A stretch of 64,000 bases of DNA from NCBI GenBank assembly GCA_963969595.1, contig OZ018411.1, positions 24,178,545 to 24,242,544 on the forward strand. The letters run 5' to 3'. Shown piece by piece: positions 47,455-58,179 of the stretch; position 1 is the stretch's first letter, and each line of letters starts with the position of its first letter. The notes below the pieces were generated by a model. The model saw only the letters and a list, made by a program, of their open reading frames with translations. It was not told the DNA's origin and ran no database searches. This DNA is from Neckera pumila (lineage: Eukaryota > Streptophyta > Bryopsida > Hypnales > Neckeraceae). Position numbers and translations under genes: made by a program.

Positions 47455-50286
47455 CTAACCATCTTCTTCATCTTCACAGTCATAATCGTCCTCATCGGGA
47501 TGCACGGAGGGGCGACCTTCGACCCCTTGTACAGGCAGTGTGACCCCTAAGACATTCTCACTATCTACATCCGAATCTTTGGGAGGCCCGTCCAACTCTT
47601 GCTCCTCCTCCTCTTTCGCAGGGGCTTCGGGAGCTATTTCGCCATTCTCGTCCAAATCCATGTTCAAATCAAATCCAAGGACCTTCGGAGATCTAGATGA
47701 AGGGCCGGACGAAGTGGGAGTAGCATCCGCGCTGACGGCCTCCGGTTTGGGTTTATGATCTATAGGGTCTAAAATTACATCAGCCGCTTGGTCAGAGGAC
47801 GGTGAGCCCGTATCCATTTCTGCATCTTCGGAATCTTCCGCTTTCTCAACCCCGTTCGTGCGCGCACTTGCAGTCCCGTTGGACCCTCTCCCTCTTCCCC
47901 GCCCTCTACCCCGGCCTCGTCCTCGACCTCGACCTGAAGTGGATTGAACCTCCTGCACACACAGGTCAACCCTATAAGCGTCTCGAAAATGGCAGACCTT
48001 CCAGCCGATGCGGATTTCTCAATGTTCAAGGCTGGAGTACCATCCCTGAAAACATCTCACAGATACCACCAAAACCGTAGAAACGCAGAAGCGCAAAGCA
48101 CGTTCACAAAAAAGTGATGTGCATGCAGGAGTGCCAGTGCTCGGAAAGGATACAGACAGAGCGAAGAAACCACATACCGCTTTCGGCCGTTTCACCACCT
48201 CCTCCTCGTCGCTGTCATCCCCATCGGACTGCTTTCTGCACAAAGACGACAGCCAAAAACAGGTTATCATATGACTCATCAAAGGCGGACACATTTGGCT
48301 CCACCGCAAACATTCCCGGATGGGAACATCAACAACAAAGGGAGTCCCAAGAGCTCGAGCCCACTGGCGACCAACACGGCAGGTACGTTTCAGCAATACA
48401 AACCAACAGGATCAGATACCACAAGAAGATTCACATCTGAGGCAATGACTCCAAAGCCATGGAACCTGAAACACCGCATACCTCCTCCTTCCAGGATTCC
48501 TCTCATCATGGTAAGATTCGGGCCCGATGTCGGGAACCTTCGAAACAATCTCTTGAAGAAAGTCAAAAACACTGTTCGTCTGAACACACTGTTTCCTGCG
48601 GGGTCAACACGGGAAATAAATAAATCAGGATTAGAGTACTCTAATTTCTCGACGAACTCACTTACGACGAGAGAAACAATAGTTTCTCTCAAACGAGTAC
48701 ACCGTCAAATCCACATGAAAGAGTTCAGGTACCACTTTCCAAGTGGAAAAGAAACGAATGGAGGCTTCGACGACGGTAAACATCGTTCCACACAACCCTC
48801 ACAAGCAAAGACAGACGCGCCGTCACTTACAAGTGGATCGAACTCATAGTCTTTGCGCCCCTCCGAAGAGTGATCTCATAAGTTTTGTCGCAGAGGTTCT
48901 GAAGAAACAGCTCCAAAGCTTTAGCTGCACCAAAAAAGAGAAACTCCGGGTGTTAAACTCTGGAATACCGTAAAACAGCCGGAAGACTCATTTACAAGCT
49001 AAACAACGTTTCATCAGCTACGTACAGATATTGCTAGCACGAGGACTTGGGAGTGCAGTCTTGACCTTATGACTAATCAGTCACAAAGTCTCGGACCGTG
49101 CATGACGCCTGGAAACACAATGTACGGCAGTGACAACCTGCCACCACTGCCCACTGACTTCATCAGCTCCCCGTTGTGGATGCATAAAACGAAACGGGAA
49201 AAAACGCTATTCACTTCCTACCACACCTCAAGAGAAGGAAAAACCGGAAGGAGCATGTTCCACTGGCTTCAACCATCAAGCCAAACATCCTTGTAAGCAC
49301 CAAGCGCCTTCCAGATCGGTCACCCGAGGAGAGTTTACGAAGAGAGATAAGGCTTAGAGGAACATACAGATCAACACCGGTGTCGCCATAGCGATCTTCC
49401 CCACCTCTTCATCGGCTTGCATAATCTTTTTTATCCGTGCCTGAGACAGAGGAAAGGAGGTTATTCACTCTCGCTGTTACTTGGATGATAACTTAGAAGC
49501 GCTACATCTCTCCTCCCAAAGACAGAATACGTGCGGTGAAGCAAGAAATGTGCTTTTCCATTCCACGTAAGAAATAAACTTCATGTTCGAGGAATAATGT
49601 GGTAACCAAAAAAATAAGCGCAGCTCGCGAGCTCACTGCATAAAACATCGACTCGTCTATGCTAAACCACGCCCCACCCTTCAAACAGAACTCCCCGAAA
49701 AATCACCACACATCGGCCTCCTACTTCCAAAGCTCGTGACAGATCACCGGGAAAACCCGTCCCAGCACAACCCCAAAATCATTCTCTGAGGTTTTTCTCC
49801 CGCAATCATGACTCGCAACTTACAGTTTCATTTCCGAAAATTGACGACCAAATATGAAGCTAGTGCAAGCCGCTGACATTCTATAGAGCTTTCCTCGCTC
49901 GAGCGGCTGCACAGGCATCTTTCGGCAAGACCGGTATTCCACCGACTTCGACAAAGAGAACAGGAGCTCTCTCTACCGGCCGTCGGTGGTAGATGACCAG
50001 AACAGAACCTGGAAAAGCGGTCCATCTTCTTCAATCATTACTCGTATGCCATATCTAAACTCTAAAGGCGTTTACGTAAGGACATACACTCTTGCGATAA
50101 CAGCCCAAACCCAAACCCAAGCTCACATCATACTTGCCTCTCTGTCACTCTCATCCATCTGCTGTCGAAGGTTCGCTTTTCAGTTCAGTATTTCGTCATC
50201 TCAAAGCCCAAAAGCAATATTTTCTTTCAAAGTGATAGGGTTTGTACACTTACAGCCGGAAAGCGTGTATCCAGTTTCTTCTTCAT
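47455..50286 (-). CDS. NC2-alpha / DRAP1 (NF-YC11-type) corepressor subunit, right copy
   Basis: Exons in coding order 50254-50286, 49368-49440, 48831-48924, 48482-48595, 48178-48235, 47952-47455. The encoded 289-residue protein is identical to that of 37477-40308. The histone fold (about 1-90) should pair with NC2-beta and bind TBP; the tail carries the RG repeat and acidic end. This copy keeps GC-rich upstream sequence out to about 51540 and is therefore the better candidate for the fully regulated gene. Transcription runs toward the left copy. Both could be active; the sequence shows no disabling change in either. Confidence 0.95.
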
Positions 50287-51540
50287 TTCTTGCCAAGTAA
50301 GAGCGGTGTTGGCTTGCTGCTCCCTCCTTCGCGATCCAAGAGTATCCACACCTCCACCTCCAGAGTAAACCCTACGCTCCGCTCGTGCAGAGTAACCTCG
50401 CCATAAGCACGGAGACGGAAAACTTCGACGAAACTGGACGCACTAGAGTGTGTTGCACCAAAACCTACATACTGGCTGTTCCGAGAGCCTGTTCAGCGCA
50501 TGAAAAAACCGACCTTAACCTTCTCGAACCTTTTCTTAACCATACTGGGAATTGCACAGAACTCAATGGAGCCGGGTCTGGACTCAAAAAATTCTAGTCT
50601 CCAGTTTCACATCGAACCAAGAGGACGTCACCCTGAACCCTAAGCCTCCTTCCGGCCGCGTACACCCCCACAACGGAAGCAACCGTCGGAACCGTCCGCT
50701 CAAGAAGCCAACGCTCCAGCCACCTACCAAGCCTTAACAAGCACACGGCTAACCACACCTGCGCGACACGGAATCCAGGAACTCGCTCGGAAACACCGCG
50801 AAAGCACGAAGAACGCGAACGCATAAATACTCCCACAGAAACAACAAACCCCCGATACCAGACACCAGACACCGAAACTCCGGCACCACAAGAAAGAATG
50901 TCGAAGATGGACTACGCCTTCCGCGGCTCGTTGAAACGACCTCCTCACGCCACGAACGCTCGCCAATGCCAAGACGAAGCCGAAGAAGCACGGCACGAAC
51001 CTCGTACCCCGACGTCCACGCACCAGACCGCACAACGGCACCGAAACCGCACCAAAAAAACTCCTCGAACGCTCGTTGGAAAGGCCACGCGACGGCCGAC
51101 GCGACGGAGATGGAAACAAGGCGAGAAGGGAGCGAGAGAGTGAGGCAAAGAGGCGCGAAGAGGGGTAGAAATGGGCTATGGCGAGGAGCTCCTCCTCCGC
51201 AGCGACGACGCGGCCGGGAAGAAAGGCCGCGCAACAGAGCGACCGGACACAGACGGTGGACCGGTCATTTCAGCCTGTTGTTGTTTGTAGCGCTCTGCAG
51301 TTGTCGTGTTCTCTTTCGTTGCTGCCGGTTCCTTTTTCGCCCCTAGAAGGCCACCTGTCAGTTGTCCCAAGTGCAGAAATGTCCTTTCGGAATCTCATCT
51401 TCTTTGGATGCCGGTCGTCCCCGTGGGACTGAACTGGCGGCCTTCATTTTAGAATGTGGAGCTTCTCGTTTCCGGAACGGAGAATGAGACTAGGTTTCGC
51501 AGTTCGGGGAATACAAAGAACGTCGTGGACATGAAATGGG
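50287..51540 (-). promoter_or_regulatory. GC-rich 5' leader and upstream region of NC2-alpha, right copy
   Basis: GC-rich DNA extends from the ATG outward past the arm boundary at 51268 to about 51540, unlike the left copy. It probably includes leader, start site and promoter. Long open frames here (for example 51178-51432) follow from composition and match nothing I know. Confidence 0.45.
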
Positions 51541-51585
51541 TGAACGCTGTCATGGTTTACCGGGCGCTACAGTCTTCATTCTACT

Positions 51586-51778
51586 TACACAAAATAGTGA
51601 AATTAGGTTGTCTTGTCAGTATGCCACTCTTTGAACCAAGCCTTAAACTGGTTCACAAATCTATGCCATACACATGGCTCTAAAATGAATGCACCATTGT
51701 ACAAAAGCAGTAAATATTATTATAGTGTGGACTGTCAAGAAATTAGAGTGGGGTAACCTAATTTCACTATTTTGTGTA
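51586..51778. mobile_element. MITE with TACACAAAATAGTG termini, copy 2
   Basis: Left end TACACAAAATAGTGAAATTA; right end on the other strand identical over the same 20 bases. The length is 193 bp, non-coding. Same family as 24350-24602. Confidence 0.8.
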
Positions 51779-52066
51779 GTTAGTGTGGTCCCCACTAAAT
51801 AGAGATACCATTAAGGTAGATAAGCCTATTACCACCTTAATTTGCAATCTGAATATTTTGGGGCTAGTTACAAAAGGGGCATATATTTCTCAGAGGTGTA
51901 TGCTTGTTTTGCGAATCAAACCCAAGTGGAATTTTAACTTCTTGATTAAAATTGTAATTTCTGTCAATTTTTAAAGTGGGCTGCCCTGAAATTATAAAAC
52001 CACCCATAGAGTGGAGTGATAGACGTCCTATTAACAATCCATTATCACCCTTCTATGTATCGATTA

Positions 52067-52671
52067 CTACCTCTGTTCCACTAAAAAGCTCTTGATTTTA
52101 CCTCTTGTTTTTTTAGTAGTTTTGAGTATGCATATTGGAAGCTTGTTTGGGTCCAATTTTTATTTTGGTTGCATTGAACAAATACAATGTTCTTCATGGA
52201 TTGTGGTGATATAAAATTTAGACCATTCTGAATTATACATTTTACAACATCAATACCTTAAATGAGGTTGTTTGTTTGTTTGTTTGTTTTGTTTTGTTTG
52301 TAGCGTGGACAACTTCCTGACCGTGCGTCCCCCGGCCGCGTGCTTGGTATCGTCGGAAAGCTCTCGCCAAGGAGGGGTGGACCGGCTTGGTTTTGTGGCG
52401 TTTGGAGCGGTGGTGCAAAAGTTATTGAATTTCAAAGTATTTATTGATTAAAAAATAAGAAAATTACTTTTACTTTGATTTTGGTGGCGTTCTTGGTACT
52501 GGGAGTGGAACCGGTAGTAGAACTAGGAGTAGAATCGGAAGTAGAACCAAGAGTGGAACCGGGAGTAGATGAAAATTGGGCCAACGGCACAGGGTCACAC
52601 TAGTGGTCAATGAAATTAGTATAAGAAAAACATGAGATAAAATAAGGAGCTTTTTAGTGGGACAGAGGTAG
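52067..52671. mobile_element. Stowaway-like MITE carrying the GC-rich repeat
   Basis: Left end CTACCTCTGTTCCACTAAAA, right end on the other strand CTACCTCTGTCCCACTAAAA, both continuing into AGCTC; the terminal repeat is close to 45 bp with a few mismatches. TA flanks both ends (52065-52066 and 52672-52673). The interior (52234-52604) is the inverted copy of 33990-34364. The length is 605 bp. Confidence 0.8.
52234..52604 (-). repeat. Dispersed repeat with GC-rich core, right copy
   Basis: Inverse-orientation copy of 33990-34364, including the 12-bp array and the GC-rich block. It lies wholly inside the Stowaway-like element 52067-52671, whereas the left copy shows no such termini. It may be cargo of that element or a nested insertion. 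Confidence 0.75.
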
Positions 52672-52673
52672 TA

Positions 52674-54446
52674 GCATTTAAATATTGACCAATGGAAGAT
52701 TGGCATGTTATCCTTTGTGGCATTTTTGCGCTGATTTTGTCAAAAAAGTAAGTGGATTTGGATGGGTTTGGTGGCGGAATTGGGGCCAAAAGTACGATAG
52801 CGGAAATAGGTAACTAGCGATTTTAGGTTGGTCTATCTTACAATGGTATTTAAGATAATGAGATAATTTTGTTTAATGTTGCTCTAGTAGTTTAAGGAAT
52901 TCACATCAGGGCTTTTTTTTTTGGTACCACAATTCAAGACTGCACCACAAAAACAATAATTTGGCTAAAAAAATGGCAACAAATCATGAAGTTTTTGGCT
53001 AGAATACTTCTAGTTTTAAAAAAATCTTGGATGAAATCGTCAAACTATGGATGAAAATAGAATTATGGACATGTGATGTGTGCTAATTTGATATTCTCTA
53101 TCCCATGTGTGGATAATTATTGAAATTTGAAGCACCAATAACATTTTATATCTCTAGTTTGGTACTTCATAAAAAATGAAAAAAAAATGATCCACACCAT
53201 TCAATGATTGAGTTTTTTCCTTTTACTTTGAATAGTATTACAATTACATGTAGGTTTTGCCATTTATAGGGTTTGAAATTTATGGGTTTGCAAACCTGGG
53301 GTGAAGTACATTCTAGAGTAATTGATGACAAAAGCTTTATGTAATGTGGTTATATGTTTGTAGGAGTAACATCCTTTGAAAAGCAAAACTAAATAGAATG
53401 AAAAATGTAGTCTCCAAGACGAGAACAATGGTTGTGCCTCTTTTAAAATCCAACTAAAGTTGAATACTATACTTGGATAGTAGTCCCAATTGAAAATAAA
53501 TTTTTAAAATAAATTTTTAAAATAAATTTTTAAAATAAATTTCAAACTTGTTTAGAAAGTGCTCTATAAAATGTGTGGCCAAAACTATAAATGGTGGAAT
53601 AATTCTATTTTATAAATTCATCAAATTCAATTTTTGGTTAAGTTTTGGTAAAGAAGTGCCTAAGTTGCTACCAAGGTTTGATAATTTGAAACTATCCAAT
53701 TAAAGCTTTCAAATTTTTGATTGGTTGTCAGTAGTAGCCGAATAGAATTGAAACTTTAAGTTTTAATTGCAGTGATCACCTTTAGGTCCAAGCTAGTTAA
53801 AAATTAAAACACTATACATTGAAGTATCTAGCGTTCATTTTATGAGGCTAAAGTGCATCACTAAAAGAATTAAATTTTGAAGCCATACCACTAAACATCA
53901 AATTAATAGGATCTGCAATTATTTGGAATTTAAAGCTAGATATGCTACTAAATCTTCATAATTAGAGCCATGCATAATTGTTTTGAAGCCATCTTCATTT
54001 GCTTGAATAGCCACCTATAGCCACAAAGAACATTTACAAGATTTCAAGAGCAACCAATGAGAGATGAAGAGTTTTGGGATTTTCTAATTGTCAAAACATT
54101 ATGAATTGAAGGATATCTTATTCTTAGTCTTTGTATTGTTTTAATATGTGAAACATGAGGAGAAATTGATGTGAAGAGTTGTATAGTGTGTCCATGTGAT
54201 TTGAAAATACAAATGCATTTGGTTAGGGCATTGTTAGGGCTGTTTTGACAAGTGAATGTGGTTTGGTGAAATATAGTCAAATTGTATCCCAATCTAAAAT
54301 CCAATGTTTGTCATCACTAGTAGTAGCATGAAAGGAAATAGAGTCATAGTACAATCAAACCTCTTGTAATGCAAATTCCCTACTTGTAGAAATAATTGTA
54401 GTTCTTTATTTGCATACTCTTTAAGTATATAAAGTTTGGTGCAATA
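52674..54446. other. AT-rich intergenic DNA
   Basis: No gene recognised. A short tandem repeat of a 13-bp unit (AAAATAAATTTTT, about 3.8 copies) lies at 53493-53543. Confidence 0.5.
53493..53543. repeat. 13-bp tandem repeat, ~3.8 copies
   Basis: The unit AAAATAAATTTTT is repeated without mismatch over 51 bp. It is a simple AT-rich array. Confidence 0.85.
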
Positions 54447-54666
54447 ACCACCAATGGAGCTATTCGTATCACATTGGAACATCTAACCACTGATGGAGCT
54501 ATTTGTATGAAATTGGAACTATGACCACCTAACCACCAATGGAGCTCTTGTTGTCAAATTGGGACTGGGACCACCTAACTACCAATGGAGCTATTTGTAT
54601 TAGATGGAACTAGGACCACCTAACCACCAATGGAGCTATTGTATTAGATTGAGACTGGAACCACTT
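54447..54666. repeat. ~45-bp minisatellite, nearly five units
   Basis: Unit starts at about 54447, 54486, 54532, 54578 and 54623, each beginning ACCACCAATGGAGCTATT or a close variant and continuing through GTAT-AGATTGGAACT to GGACCACCTA. Spacing is 39, 46, 46 and 45 bp. The repeat is not in a supported gene and its reading frame is interrupted. Confidence 0.85.
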
Positions 54667-56167
54667 GAGATTTTTTTGGATGAGTCACCAATCAAATACA
54701 ATAATTTTACAACATAAGCATGTTGAAACAATTGACCTTTGGCACTTGAGCTTCTTGATGTGCATATTGCTAAAAACTACTCCCGGACTCCCCATCGTTC
54801 CCATGCAATAAGAGAAGTTTGACTGTATATTTTAATTATAAATAGGGTTTTTTTTATTTTTGAGTATAATATAATGTAGTAAAGGATGTTTGTAAATATG
54901 TAAAGATAGGATTTAGATAATCTATATAACTAACTGAATTGCCAAAAATATATTGGCATCAGAGATAGTTGATGCATTGACATATGTAGGGGCCATTTGT
55001 CAAATTTTGAAGGAAACATTGGTTGTAAGGTATTTTTGAGGTTCAAGAGCATGACCTTCCTGTGAGGTGACACAATTGAAAATTTAAAGTCTTGAAAGTT
55101 GAAGCTTCATTATTTAGCATCCGTACAATTTATCTCAAACACTTTCACCTTAGAGGCATTAAATTGCTAGCCATTTGAATTATGTCTCAATAGGTTAAAT
55201 CTTCCTCTTTTATAACAGTATAAATATATAAATATTTTATAAATTGAATAAGCAAATACATATAAAATAACTATAAGCTCAAATATTTATCCATATGCAA
55301 ATTTGCAACAAATTAGCTTTTAAATTTTTTAGCTTAAGGTTTTTGCATTGACGTATATTGGGTCCATTTTTGAAATTTTGAGAGCCCATGGGGGCCATTT
55401 GAAGTGTACAACTACAAGAATGAAATCTTGAAGCCCAAACTACTTTTTTTTTTTTAATGCTTTGCCTTATATCTAAAGATATACAATCATTAGATGAAAT
55501 GGGAGTTCTACAACTGCTTATACCACTGCTTTGTCTGTCACGTAGGACATGTATGATTGGTGTATTTTCAAGGATTTCTAACAATAATGGACAAGTCCTT
55601 ATTGTCATTTCAATAGTTTCGGATAAAAGGATTCTTAATACATTCGATGGAATACTTTGAACTTCATCTACTAAACATATTGATGTGGAATATAATGTGG
55701 CACTTAAATTCTACTCACCATGTCTAGTCCGTTTTTTTTTTTTGGCTCTCCAACTTGGCAGCATGCAAAAAGACTACAACTTCAATTGTTCTGTCTTATG
55801 ACTAGTGTGTAATAAGTAATCCACGTGGACCATCTAATATGGCGAGGATGTATTACCTTTGGATATTGATATGCGTCCCACTTGTAGGCATATTTTATAA
55901 TGATTTTGAACCATCCTTTAGAAAATCGTTTGATGAATGTTGAATTGTGCATGCATGCATCACATGTTTGTTATTTGTGAGTTGTATAGTTGATTGTCCA
56001 TGCGGATGTGTTAGATATTTTTGTTCATTACAACTTATTTAGGAGTTACAATTAAGGACTTAGAAAAAGATCCGGACCGACCAAGTCATTTATGACTTAT
56101 GGTAAATCCTCTTCACTTTTAAAGAATTGTCAGCCTTGAATACATGGATGCATTATAGTCATGTGGT
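54667..56167. other. AT-rich intergenic DNA
   Basis: No gene, RNA gene or mobile element could be supported. Open frames here are short and lack recognisable motifs. Confidence 0.5.
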
Positions 56168-56535
56168 CATTAGAAGAAATATCAGCTCTCCGGAGGGCTG
56201 CTCTGGAGTGACAAACCAAGCTATTAAAAAGCTTGGTTTGTCACTCCAGCTCACTGTTGTAGTGAGCAGTTAGAGTGGCTGACTGCTCGCCAAAGCAGTC
56301 AGATTTTGTAGAATTATTATTAATTTTTTTTTAAAGATTTTTTTAAGTTTATTTTTTTTTATATTATTATTATTATTTTTTATTCACAAATTTTGGTTCC
56401 TACACCATTGTCACAGTAGAAACTACTGCACAAAAATAGGGGAAAAACAAATTTTTGAAGAAAAAAAAGGTGAATTTCAGGGTACCTCGAAGGGCTGTAG
56501 AACAGTCCCCCAAAGGCCTGAAACTTTCTCTAATG
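56168..56535. mobile_element. MITE with CATTAG termini, copy 4, containing a strong hairpin
   Basis: Left end CATTAGAAGAAATATCAGC, right end on the other strand CATTAGAGAAAGTTTCAGGC. Interior blocks shared with copy 1 (13242-13619) in reverse orientation include the GACTGCT motif and CAAAAATAGGGGAAAAACAA-like text. A perfect 19-bp stem with a 7-nt loop lies at 56204-56248. The length is 368 bp. Confidence 0.75.
56204..56248. repeat. Perfect 19-bp hairpin with 7-nt loop
   Basis: TGGAGTGACAAACCAAGCT (56204-56222) is followed by its exact reverse complement at 56230-56248. The hairpin lies inside a MITE and is absent from the related copy at 13242. Transcribed, it would form a strong foldback, which could be a small-RNA source. 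Confidence 0.85.
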
Positions 56536-56569
56536 ATGTGTTGCTAGTTACTTCTAAGTTTTACTAAAG

Positions 56570-56677
56570 CATTAGGAAAAATCTGAACCCTGCAGAAGGT
56601 TGTTAAGCATTCATTTTTTGGCCCCCCACGGTGCAAGTATAGAAAAAATTAAATATTTTTTTTGAAAAAAATTATTA

Positions 56678-56759
<82 letters not shown>

Positions 56760-56904
56760 GTAAAACCTGACGTGGCACTAGTAGTGCCACATTAGATGCT
56801 AAATTAAAAAATAAAAAAAATAAAAAATAGTTTTTTTTTCTCTTTAATTGCACCGAGGGATTCAAAACTCGCGGCCTTCTTGAGGCCTGAAATTTTTCCT
56901 AATG
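56570..56904. mobile_element. MITE with CATTAG termini, copy 5
   Basis: Left end CATTAGGAAAAATCTGAACC, right end on the other strand CATTAGGAAAAATTTCAGGC. It shares CCTGACGTGGC and GTGCCACAT blocks with copy 2 (26272-26572). The interior holds an (AT)n run at about 56683-56754. Confidence 0.8.
56683..56754. repeat. (AT)n microsatellite, ~72 bp
   Basis: Uninterrupted alternating A and T inside the CATTAG MITE at 56570-56904. The related copy at 26272 has only a short ATATAT run at the same place, so the array has expanded here. Confidence 0.9.
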
Positions 56905-56999
56905 TACCAAAAAACGACTCCATGACTAAGTGACATTCAAAAAAACTTCTTGCCGTGCGTCACCTTATTTCATCCATGGTAAGATTTTGCTACCTTAGT

Positions 57000-57439
57000 T
57001 GCTCTTCCATATTGAAAAAAAAATTTGAAAAAATTTGAAACTGCATTCAAAAATGAACTCAATAAGTTTTTTTTTTGAAAAAGAACGTAGATTGCCCAAA
57101 AAATGAGATTGTCCATAACTTTCTCATTATTAGTCCAAATAGAATGAATCAAAAGCTTCAAATGTAGACAAAAAGCATAATCTTTCAGAAAAAAATTAAA
57201 AACTAAAAAGAATCATTTTCTTGTTTTTGTTTTTGTTTTGCATGGCGAGTTGTTTTTAAGACTTCAAATGGCATATCTTTTGCTCCCAGACATCAATTGA
57301 CAAAAGAAATTATATTTTTAAATAGCGAATGCAATTCCTTATCTTCAATAAAGTTTCAAAAAATCAGGTCAAAATTTGAGATCGTACAAGCCTGCCCCAA
57401 ATCCCAAGTGTCCCCGAGGGGACTTTGGTACTTTAGGGG
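57000..57439. mobile_element. TTAA-type element F, truncated
   Basis: The right end GTCCCCGAGGGGACTTTGG then TACTTTAGGGG is followed by TCAA, a mutated TTAA. The body (AATGAGATTGTCCATAACTT, TTTTGCTCCC) aligns with the right part of copy B. The left half is missing, and similarity begins near 57000. Confidence 0.7.
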
Positions 57440-57471
57440 TCAACTTTGTTCATAACCTTTGAATGAAAACT

Positions 57472-58179
57472 TCAAATCACAAATGTATTTTTGCAGCTGA
57501 AAGTTTGGACATCGTACACGGGTTCATGGAGGCGATATACACAGGTTCTAGTAAATATTGCAAGTTCCTTGACACGAGCGTAGCATAGCAATTCATGCGG
57601 TGACTTAGCATCCGGCTCTGCGACTTTGTGTCCGTGAGTCGGTACATTCTTTGTGTTCCATGCTGTACTCTTCTTTGCCTTCGAACTTTGTAATGTAATT
57701 GCTTTACTGTGGGAATCAAACCTATAGTACTTAGGATCACGTTGTCTTGCCCCTTTGCTGTTGCTTCCAATGCACAGACTTGTAGAAGAGGAACTTTGTA
57801 TCTTCCAATTGCAAAGTGAGCTCAAGTCTTAAACCCTACGCTCATTAGCCTTAAGCCATAATCGACTGTTTGTAGTCACCTTTTGTCCTACTGATGTGAC
57901 AAATGCCACACTAAACTCTATGAATGTGAACCTAAAGAAGACCCTAAGTGGGCTGTAGTTGGATTGCAGTGCAAATCTTAGACTTTGATAATAGGAGCGA
58001 TCAACGGGAGCTCCCCAGTGCAGGTTATCATACAGTTGCAGAGGGCCAACAAAAGCTACGTCGATCTGTTTCACTGCCTCTCTCTCGAATGCAAGTACAT
58101 AACTAGGTAAGTCATTCTTCTTTTCCCCGCTCAATTTGTCTTGTGAATGTGGGAATTCACTGTTGGAAAGAGGAGACAA
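57472..58179 (-). pseudogene. Unidentified coding-like frame with one in-frame stop
   Basis: One minus-strand frame runs about 236 codons from 58179 to 57472 with a single TAA at 57829-57831. Near 58163 there is a plausible acceptor (CTCTTTCCAACAG) and near 57879 a plausible donor (CAAAAG|GTGACT), which would delimit an exon of about 95 codons with ordinary, non-repetitive amino-acid composition (for example VGPLQLYDNLHWGAP). I do not recognise the family and found no partner exons. It could be one exon of a real gene or a decayed one. The stop may lie in an intron. Confidence 0.3.

Larger units (their letters stand above)
45190..51268 (-). repeat. Right arm of the 6.08-kb near-perfect inverted repeat
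   Basis: This is the mirror of 36495-42573. The outer end stops at 51268, beyond which GC-rich DNA continues (CAGCCTGTTGTTGTTTGTAG). Because the upstream GC-rich region of NC2-alpha is continuous only here, this arm probably represents the original locus. Confidence 0.96.

Noticed and set aside
36495..51268. Reading the two arms as a pure assembly artefact
   Set aside because: It cannot be excluded from sequence, but a mismatch between the arms, a unique structured spacer and distinct outer flanks make a real inverted duplication the better reading. A depth and read-spanning check is listed under the main finding.
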